Shown here: positions 7,056-13,220 of the stretch, in pieces
How positions within the stretch are numbered: position 1 is the stretch's first letter
Layout of the letters: every line of letters starts with the position of its first letter
Assembly: GCA_012838875.1 (NCBI GenBank)
Contig: DUOL01000206.1
Location: 1 to 16,178 of the forward strand
Direction of reading: 5' to 3'
Length of the DNA: 16,178 nt
From: Bacteroidales bacterium
GTDB lineage: Bacteria; Bacteroidota; Bacteroidia; Bacteroidales; WCHB1-69
The notes under the pieces: generated by a model
What the model saw: only the letters and a program-made list of their open reading frames with translations
The model's database searches: none
Told to the model about the DNA's origin: nothing
Translations under genes and position numbers: made by a program

Positions 7056-8444
7056 ATGAAAAAAGTTTTTTCTTCGATATTAGTCGTCCTATTCTTTTGT
7101 AATATTGTCTGGGCGCAAGAGAATCAGCCACTTAAAATTTTCGGTTCTCTAAGTACTGATCAACGAATCATTACCGGAAAGGAATCGGAGTGGGCATGGA
7201 ATGAAAATCGACTCTCTTTAAAATTAGAAAAGAAAGTTAATCGAGGAAAATTATACGGTGAAATTTGGGTTAGAAATTTTGGGGTCCCTAATTTTACGAA
7301 TGTTGAACATCTTTATAACCGAGGAATTGTTGACCCATTTGACGTACAAGTGCGGGAAGCATATTTCCAGATAAGTGATCTTTTTATTCCTAATTTGGAT
7401 TTGAAAATTGGGAGACAGCGGATAGCGTGGGGCAGCGCTGACCAGATGAACCCGACTGATAATCTGAACCCCCACGACTTAGAAGATATTTTAGATTTTG
7501 GACGGCACCGCGGGTCGGACGCTATCAATTTGACTTATTACATTAAAAATGACTTTTCTATACAAGCCGTTTTTATTCCTTTTTTTCAACCTGCCAATCT
7601 GCCGGTCGGCGTTTTTGCCGATGCCATTTTTCCGTCCTTTGAGCTCCCTGCGGACACTAATGTGAAGATTAATGAGATTAGAACCGTTATTAAGAAGCCG
7701 GCTTTAAAGTTCGGAACTAATTCAACGGTAGGATTCAAATTTAAAGCTTTTGTTAAAACAGTTGACTTTTCGTTAAGCTATGTCTATGGTTATGACGGCT
7801 TGCCATTTTTAACGAAAAAAACGGTAATTCCTATAGATCCGATTATTTATCCTTGGACATGGAGAATAGATGTTGAAGCGGAGTTGTCTTATGTTCGTCA
7901 ACACATATTGGGTTTAGATTTTTCTACGAATATAAAAGGTGTAGGCGTATGGGGCGAAGCGGCTCTATTTATGCTCGGTGATGACGTGCGAGATAGCACG
8001 ATTGTTAATAGTATTTTACCATTAATTCCTCCCGAAGTTACGGATTCCATAGTCCTTAATAGGAAAAAACCGTTCCTGAAATTTATAATTGGAGCCGATT
8101 ATCATTTTGGGAAATCAAGTTATATTAATGTGCAATATATGCACGGTTTTATTCATGAAAGAGGTGCAAAAGAGTTGAGTGATTATCTGTTTTTACGTTA
8201 TGATTTCAGATTGTTAAATGACCGGCTCTATTTAGCTCCTATAAGTGGTGCCGTAATAATTAGCGACTGGAAAGAGGTGAAAAATAATTATGCCTTAGTT
8301 TATATGCCTCAAATATCCTACTATCCCATTCCCGAGGTGGAGTTGTCGCTTTCCTATATTTGGCTTAACGGTAAAGGGGAAGGGCTTTTTTCAAAAATTC
8401 AAGATTATGACATGTTCTTAATCAAAGCAAAATTTGCATTTTAA
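7056..8444 (+). CDS. DUF1302-like outer-membrane beta-barrel protein
   Basis: This 462-residue protein has a signal peptide (MKKVFSS, hydrophobic core, cleavage after about A20 in VWAQENQ). The mature chain alternates polar and hydrophobic residues with aromatic girdles, as in outer-membrane barrels, and ends in phenylalanine (FLIKAKFAF), the usual BAM recognition signal. The motif GRQRIAWG (119-126), followed by NPTDNLNPHD, matches the DUF1302 pattern of a GxQ..WG segment and an NP.D turn. DUF1302 proteins occur with MMPL/RND exporters in Proteobacteria, so this is probably the outer-membrane partner of the upstream pump and carrier. It is the last gene of the operon; the palindromic repeat follows after about 67 bases. 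Whether it forms a pore or only a docking site is not visible. An alternative is a general alginate- or porin-like barrel. Confidence 0.8.
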   Translation: MKKVFSSILVVLFFCNIVWAQENQPLKIFGSLSTDQRIITGKESEWAWNENRLSLKLEKKVNRGKLYGEIWVRNFGVPNFTNVEHLYNRGIVDPFDVQVREAYFQISDLFIPNLDLKIGRQRIAWGSADQMNPTDNLNPHDLEDILDFGRHRGSDAINLTYYIKNDFSIQAVFIPFFQPANLPVGVFADAIFPSFELPADTNVKINEIRTVIKKPALKFGTNSTVGFKFKAFVKTVDFSLSYVYGYDGLPFLTKKTVIPIDPIIYPWTWRIDVEAELSYVRQHILGLDFSTNIKGVGVWGEAALFMLGDDVRDSTIVNSILPLIPPEVTDSIVLNRKKPFLKFIIGADYHFGKSSYINVQYMHGFIHERGAKELSDYLFLRYDFRLLNDRLYLAPISGAVIISDWKEVKNNYALVYMPQISYYPIPEVELSLSYIWLNGKGEGLFSKIQDYDMFLIKAKFAF

Positions 8445-8511
8445 GAATGATATTTCCATTCTGCACTCCGACTCGTCTTTCAAATATCTCTGTATGAGCA
8501 AGTTGGCTTGC

Positions 8512-8676
8512 GTGAGGGCGCAGCCGGAAAGCCCGCAAGGGCGGAAGCCGCTGGGGACGCGGCGGCAAAAAAGCGAGCTTGTAAGCTCTTTTTGCCGCTT
8601 TGCGTCCCCACGGCTTGCGACCGCGGACTTGCAGGCGAAGACCGACCCCTGAGCGCAGCGAAGGGGGCACGCCCTA
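8512..8676. repeat. GC-rich palindromic interspersed repeat, copy 1 (complete)
   Basis: This GC-rich block stands out from the AT-rich surroundings and fills the gap between two convergent genes (8445-8691). Its core folds into nested arms. AAGCCG...TGGGGACGC (8545-8560) pairs with GCGTCCCCACGGCTT (8602-8616), and inside that lies the 8561-8598 hairpin. Flanking segments 8531-8544 and 8621-8636 (GCAAG..GCGG against CCGCGGACTTGC) extend the symmetry less perfectly. A small hairpin CCCCT (8646-8650) / AGGGG (8662-8666) lies at the right. Positions 8561-8674 match 16064-16178 in the opposite orientation. No target-site duplication or transposase is evident. Short reading frames through it are not conserved between copies because of a one-base indel. 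Confidence 0.85.
8561..8598. terminator. Probable bidirectional intrinsic terminator inside repeat copy 1
   Basis: The inner stem GAGCTT (8575-8580) / AAGCTC (8583-8588) runs straight into TTTTT on the plus strand. On the minus strand the same stem is followed after GC by TTTTTT. Outer arms GCGGCAAAAA and TTTTTGCCGC lengthen the stem to about 16 pairs with a 3-base bulge. It sits between the barrel gene (plus) and the djlA-like gene (minus), where both transcripts should end. Confidence 0.6.
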
Positions 8677-8691
8677 AGAAAGAAAAAAAAT

Positions 8692-9453
8692 CTAAAGAAA
8701 TCCGCGAGCTTTTTTAATACGCTCGTAAGCTTGATTAAGTTTAGTAAATTTATCTTCGGCAGCTTTTCTCATATCTTCTCCGAGATGGTTTACTTTGTCG
8801 GGGTGATATTCTTGTGCCAACTTGCGATAAGCCTTTTTGACCTCGGCGTCGCTTGCTGTTTCTTTTATTTTTAAAACTTTATAGTCATTTTCTAAATTTG
8901 TACTTGTACTTGGCGGGGAATAGGAGGAACTTTGTCTTGAATAGCCGCCAATATACATCGCTTTAAGGGAGGCATAATCAATAGGATTAATACCGAACCA
9001 ATGGGCAATCTTATCTATCATTGCAACCTCTTCAGCACCGTAATAATCATCGGCGCCTGCCAGTCCCAAGAGAAATTGAATAATTAAAAATCGTTCGTGG
9101 ATTGATGAACGTTGGCGGAATAGGTAGCAATAATCTTCAATATTATAATCTTCTTTTAAAATCTCTCTTAGCTCTAAAAGTGCATTACTTGCCGCCGTAG
9201 GACCTAAATTTTTCACTAAAAAATCTCGTACAAAGTATAATTCGGATTTTAAAAATCTATTGTCAGATTTCACTACCGCTGCAATAAACACTAACAAGCT
9301 GTGTGTAAAGTCGTTAGGAGTTGTGTGGTGATATGTTACTCTATATCTTTTCCTACGTAAGTTATCAATAAAAGAACCGATGATATAGCCTAAAAGTGCT
9401 CCCCAAAAGCCACCACTGATTACGCCAATAAGAGCTCCAATAAATTTAAACAT
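8692..9453 (-). CDS. djlA: DjlA-like membrane co-chaperone (TerB plus J domain)
   Basis: This 253-residue protein has the DjlA domain order. A glycine-rich N-terminal membrane segment (about 4-30, FIGALIGVISGGFWGALLGY) is followed by a helical TerB-like domain (about 48-165, with FIAAVVKSDNRFLKSEL and the later GADDYYGAEEVAMIDKIA). A Ser-rich linker leads to a C-terminal J domain (about 190-252) with the HPD tripeptide at 217-219, which stimulates the Hsp70 ATPase. Length is close to E. coli DjlA (271). It probably recruits DnaK to the cytoplasmic face of the inner membrane. Its ATG overlaps the end of rimO by 8 bases, so it is translationally coupled and is the last gene of the gyrA-led run. 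The symbol is used by domain architecture; orthology to enterobacterial djlA is not shown. Confidence 0.88.
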   Translation of the reverse strand: MFKFIGALIGVISGGFWGALLGYIIGSFIDNLRRKRYRVTYHHTTPNDFTHSLLVFIAAVVKSDNRFLKSELYFVRDFLVKNLGPTAASNALLELREILKEDYNIEDYCYLFRQRSSIHERFLIIQFLLGLAGADDYYGAEEVAMIDKIAHWFGINPIDYASLKAMYIGGYSRQSSSYSPPSTSTNLENDYKVLKIKETASDAEVKKAYRKLAQEYHPDKVNHLGEDMRKAAEDKFTKLNQAYERIKKARGFL

Positions 9454-10741
9454 ACTCTTTAGCTATTTTCCCAACTAAGTCGAAAGTATTGGCATCTATT
9501 ATGCGGGCATTGTAGAAGTTCCCGATTTCAAGTTTCTCTTCTTTATCTATTAAAACGCCGTTATCTACTTCTGGGGAATCAAATTCCGTTCTTCCCAGAT
9601 AAAAATTATCATTTTCATCATCAATCATTACTTTGAGTGTCGAATTAATCTTTTCTTGATTTAATTCGTAAGAGATTTCCTGTTGAAGTAACATTAGTTC
9701 ATCAAGACGTCTCTTTTTTTCCTTTTTATTGATAGGGTCGCCAAGCGAATAGGCGGGAGTATTTTCTTCTTGCGAATATGAAAAGATGCCAAGTCGTTCA
9801 AATCGAGCTTCTTCTATAAATTTCAGCAGTTGATTGTGTTCTTTTTTTGTTTCGCCCGGGAAACCGGAAATTAATGTCGTTCTAATTGCAATATGTGGGA
9901 TTTTTGAACGTAGTGTTTCAATTAGCTGATAAGTGTCCGAGGCTGTATGTCCTCGCCGCATTGTTTTTAAAATGTTGTCATTAATATGTTGAAATGGAAT
10001 ATCGATATAGCGACAAATATTTTTATAATCGTTGATTACATCAAGGATTTCGTAAGGAAAATTAACGGGGTAGGCATAATGAAGACGTATCCACTCTAAG
10101 CCTTTTATTTGAGCTAATTCTTGCAGAAGCGAGGCTAAACTTCGTTTTTTATATAAATCTATTCCATAATAGGTAAGGTCTTGAGCAATGAGCATAATCT
10201 CTTTAACCCCTTTCTCCACTAGTGTTTTTGCTTCGGTTATCAGTAATTCTTTGGGCTTAGAGATATGTTTTCCGCGAATAGTCGGGATCGCACAAAAGGC
10301 GCATTGTCGGTCGCAACCTTCGGAGATTTTGAGGTAGGCATAGTGCGAGGGGGTTGAGAGTAGGCGGTGCGTGGGGTGAAGAAGGTTAAAAGGGGGAATT
10401 TTAAATAAATCGAAGAAATTTGACAGTTCTGAAAATCCGTAAAATCCATCAACTTCCGGCAGAGTCTCCTCCAACTCTTTTTTATAACGTTCGGCTAAAC
10501 AGCCAATGACAAATAATTTACTCTCTTTTTGTTTCTTTTCAAGAAAGAATAAGATTGTTTCGATAGATTGTTCTTTTGCGTCTAAAATAAAACCGCAAGT
10601 ATTAATAATGATAATATCGGTATCATCTTCAGTTTCGTGGTATACCTTGTAGCCAAGTTGCTCAAATTGTGCAGCAATAATTTCAGAATCGACAATGTTT
10701 TTAGAACAGCCGAGCGTGATAAGATTGATACTCTGTTTCAT
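9446..10741 (-). CDS. rimO: Ribosomal protein S12 methylthiotransferase RimO
   Basis: This radical-SAM enzyme adds a methylthio group to the conserved aspartate of ribosomal protein S12. The 431 residues show the full MTTase order. An N-terminal UPF0004 domain carries cluster cysteines C12 (LGCSKNIVDSE), C49 (NTCGF) and C81 (IGCLAERY). The radical-SAM core has C143, C147 and C150 (GCDRQCAFCAIP), and a C-terminal TRAM domain begins at about 365. GCSKNxVDSE and the late GRTEFDSPEVDNGVL stretch are typical of RimO rather than MiaB, the tRNA enzyme. All six cysteines are present and the length is normal. ATG 10739-10741 lies 17 bases after the TPR gene upstream. The 3' end overlaps the start of the djlA-like gene by 8 bases. 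Confidence 0.96.
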   Translation of the reverse strand: MKQSINLITLGCSKNIVDSEIIAAQFEQLGYKVYHETEDDTDIIIINTCGFILDAKEQSIETILFFLEKKQKESKLFVIGCLAERYKKELEETLPEVDGFYGFSELSNFFDLFKIPPFNLLHPTHRLLSTPSHYAYLKISEGCDRQCAFCAIPTIRGKHISKPKELLITEAKTLVEKGVKEIMLIAQDLTYYGIDLYKKRSLASLLQELAQIKGLEWIRLHYAYPVNFPYEILDVINDYKNICRYIDIPFQHINDNILKTMRRGHTASDTYQLIETLRSKIPHIAIRTTLISGFPGETKKEHNQLLKFIEEARFERLGIFSYSQEENTPAYSLGDPINKKEKKRRLDELMLLQQEISYELNQEKINSTLKVMIDDENDNFYLGRTEFDSPEVDNGVLIDKEEKLEIGNFYNARIIDANTFDLVGKIAKEYV

Positions 10742-10758
10742 TATGAGTATAGTAGTGT

Positions 10759-11955
10759 TTAATCGTGCTTATATGAATCAATTTTTTCTTTGAGTTCTTC
10801 AGGGATTTCTTTTAAAAGTTTAACTTTTAATTGTTGAAGCATGATATTATTTCCTCTATCATCGTTATTAATTAAATATGCTTTTTCTACCCAAGTATGA
10901 GCTAATTCAAGGATATTCTTTTCAGCTTCCCTTAACTCTTTTAGCTTATTCCAATCTTTGTCATTGGTCGCTTGGTCCATTAAATTTTGATATTTAATAG
11001 CTTCAAAAAAGTAACGATAACCCATTTGTTGATTTAGTTCAAAATTAGAAGAGTCAATGGCAAGTCCTTGTTTAAGATAAGTTTCAGCTTTTTCAAACTG
11101 ATCGTTATTTGTCATATAAAGAGCTAATTTAGCAAGCAGAGAGATGTTTTCAGGATTTTCTTCTGCTAATTTATCTGCGAGAGCAATAAATTTTTCTTGC
11201 TCTCCACTCATTGTCAAATGTTCTAGTTCTAACTCGTAAATTTTAATAAGTCCATTGGCGGGGACATGTTTTTTTGCTGATTTAATAACATTAGCACATT
11301 TAACGGTATCTTTTTCTTCTTTGTACAAGTCGTAGAGTAAGATATAGATTTCCGGAATAGGAGTTTTAATGGCAACAGCTTCGGTAAGCATTTTCTTATA
11401 GGTATCGGGTTGTTCTAATTTACGAGCAATTTGGGACAAATCAAAATAGATATAACCTAAATCTCTTGGTAGCGAAGGGTTTTTGTCATCTAATTTCAAA
11501 GCTCTTACTGCTGCGTAAAGATATTTAAAAGCCTTTTGCCAATTATCTTTTTTATATGCTTCATATCCCATGTCGTAAAAGGGACCGGCACAAAGCATTT
11601 GTCCCATAATTGGGTCAATAAGTCCGGATTTAGGAGTTACTTTAGGATCTATTTCAACGGCTTTGTAGAAGCACTCATTAGCAATCCAAATAGCATCTGT
11701 ATCTTTAATGACATATTTTGGATTTTTTTCCAATCTACTCTTTTCTTCTTCGTAGCGTTGGAGGTAAACATTCGCTTTCATAAGCCAGTAGTCGGCATTA
11801 TTCTCATTTCCTACTTGACAAGCGTCAATAACTCTTTTAGCTTTACTAATCTGTTTATTTTGAAGGTTCATCCAAGCGTCAGAAATACAAGGTTGCGCTA
11901 TAGTTGTTACCATCATTAGCAGACTGATTGCTGCTAGTAAACTAAATTTTTTCAT
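10759..11955 (-). CDS. Secreted tetratricopeptide-repeat protein (paralogue of the next gene upstream)
   Basis: This 398-residue protein begins with a signal peptide (MKKFSLLAAISLLMM, cleavage near TTIAQ, about residue 20), so it is probably periplasmic. The rest is helical with degenerate TPR units, for example DYWLMKANVYLQRYEEEKSR near the start, WQKAFKYLYAAVRALKLD in the middle and FEKAETYLKQGLAIDSSNFE later. No catalytic motif is seen. It matches the neighbouring gene (11978-13168) in length, signal peptide, repeat placement, an early AKxxIDxC segment, and a late block of NFE..QQMGYRYFFEA against NFVVLYNLGVTCYYISE. This points to a tandem duplication with strong divergence. Spacing is 22 bases from that gene and 17 bases to rimO. 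TPR proteins are protein-interaction scaffolds; the partner is unknown. Confidence 0.87.
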   Translation of the reverse strand: MKKFSLLAAISLLMMVTTIAQPCISDAWMNLQNKQISKAKRVIDACQVGNENNADYWLMKANVYLQRYEEEKSRLEKNPKYVIKDTDAIWIANECFYKAVEIDPKVTPKSGLIDPIMGQMLCAGPFYDMGYEAYKKDNWQKAFKYLYAAVRALKLDDKNPSLPRDLGYIYFDLSQIARKLEQPDTYKKMLTEAVAIKTPIPEIYILLYDLYKEEKDTVKCANVIKSAKKHVPANGLIKIYELELEHLTMSGEQEKFIALADKLAEENPENISLLAKLALYMTNNDQFEKAETYLKQGLAIDSSNFELNQQMGYRYFFEAIKYQNLMDQATNDKDWNKLKELREAEKNILELAHTWVEKAYLINNDDRGNNIMLQQLKVKLLKEIPEELKEKIDSYKHD

Positions 11956-11977
11956 TTTACATTGATTTTAATAAAAA

Positions 11978-13168
11978 TTATTTTTTGTTTTCTAATTGTT
12001 CAATTTTTTTAAGTGTTTCATCATACTTTGGAGAATCCATACGTATGTAAATTGCTTTTAGCACATTAAGCACAGAAAGATCATCAGGTTGAATATGTAA
12101 TGCTTGTTCAAAATAGTTCTTTGCTTCTTCTAAATACTTATCCGATACTTCTTTTAACGGTTCTGCAGCGTTTTTATTTCCTTGAACTTGTAATTGATTC
12201 GCTTTTATGAAGTTCTGTTCGGAAATATAGTAGCAAGTTACGCCAAGATTATAGAGTACAACAAAATTGTCCTGATTTTGTCGATATGCTTTTTTAAGTA
12301 ATTTTTCAGCTTGCGTATAATTGGAATCTAAAATAAAAAGATTTGAAACATTAATGATGGTATTAATATCATCGAAATGCTCAATTGGAAGTTGATACAA
12401 AATCTCCTTAGCTTTTACCGTATCTTTAGTAAAAAAATAGTAATCGGCCTCGGCAACGGCAATATCAGGATTGTTGGGGAGGAATTTCCGTCCTTTATCA
12501 ATCGTTGAATATATAGCTTCGTTATTGTTAACTTCTTTATGTAGAGCAATAAGGCGGAGATAGACATTGGCATTTCGTGAGCTATCTATGATGGCTTTCT
12601 CATAATTTCTTATTGCATTCTGCTTATCTTTAAGCACCTCAAGTGTATAAGCATAGTAATAGTAAATTTCGCCGTTAAGAGGGTAGGGAGGAATTTTATT
12701 CATTTCATAGCTTTCAATTCCTTTTTCTAATGTTTCTTTGGCTTCCACATACTTTTGTGCGATTAATTCATCAACGCCGTTTATAAACAATAATGTATAA
12801 AGTTGTGGTAGAGCATTATCCGGAGATAGCATTCCCGTTGCAACAACATTTTTATTAAGTTCCTTAGCCTTTTTGAAAGCATCGTATGCTTCTACAGGGG
12901 TTTGAGGGAAACGGATATTGTAATTATCATCCTTTTGTCTTTCACTATATTCGTTACTTGCTAAATAATAATCAATATTGGCTTTATATAACCAAGTGGT
13001 AGCTTTTAAAGATAGTTTTTCATCTTTAATACATAAATCGATTATCTCTTTTGCTTTAACATAATTTTGGTCATAGTAAAAATTATATGCTCTTGATAAT
13101 GAGGGTTTTTGTGCGTCTACGGATAGTAGTACAGTTAATAAAATCAAAGTTATTTTTAATTGTTTCAT
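11978..13168 (-). CDS. Secreted tetratricopeptide-repeat protein downstream of gyrA
   Basis: This 396-residue protein has a signal peptide (MKQLKITLILLTVLL, cleavage after about VDA, residue 19) and a chain of TPR-like helix pairs. The clearest are YVEAKETLEKGIESYEMNK, QNAIRNYEKAIIDSSRNANV, YTQAEKLLKKAYRQNQDNFV and AKNYFEQALHIQPDDLSVLN. The early segment KAKEIIDLCIKDEK followed by TWLYKANIDYYLAS parallels its downstream paralogue. There is no enzymatic motif. It lies 52 bases after gyrA on the same strand with no promoter element seen in the gap, so it is probably co-transcribed. From memory and unchecked here, a TPR gene after gyrA is a recurring Bacteroidota arrangement. Export to the periplasm makes a direct role in DNA topology unlikely. 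Confidence 0.87.
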   Translation of the reverse strand: MKQLKITLILLTVLLSVDAQKPSLSRAYNFYYDQNYVKAKEIIDLCIKDEKLSLKATTWLYKANIDYYLASNEYSERQKDDNYNIRFPQTPVEAYDAFKKAKELNKNVVATGMLSPDNALPQLYTLLFINGVDELIAQKYVEAKETLEKGIESYEMNKIPPYPLNGEIYYYYAYTLEVLKDKQNAIRNYEKAIIDSSRNANVYLRLIALHKEVNNNEAIYSTIDKGRKFLPNNPDIAVAEADYYFFTKDTVKAKEILYQLPIEHFDDINTIINVSNLFILDSNYTQAEKLLKKAYRQNQDNFVVLYNLGVTCYYISEQNFIKANQLQVQGNKNAAEPLKEVSDKYLEEAKNYFEQALHIQPDDLSVLNVLKAIYIRMDSPKYDETLKKIEQLENKK

Positions 13169-13220
13169 ACTTATTTTAGATTAAAAGAATAACCATTAAA
13201 AGATTTTACGTTTATAGAAA

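Noticed and set aside
8512..8676. CRISPR array or insertion sequence
   Set aside because: There are no regularly spaced short repeats, no transposase frame and no visible target-site duplication; the structure is one large palindrome.
8422..8717. Three short reading frames (both strands) through the GC-rich block between the barrel gene and the djlA-like gene
   Set aside because: They run through the palindromic repeat, have biased Arg/Pro/Ala composition, overlap real gene ends, and the frame is broken by an indel in the second repeat copy.
9446..10741. MiaB (tRNA methylthiotransferase) instead of RimO
   Set aside because: The GCSKNxVDSE motif and the C-terminal GRTEFDSPEVD stretch are RimO-type, and the length fits RimO.
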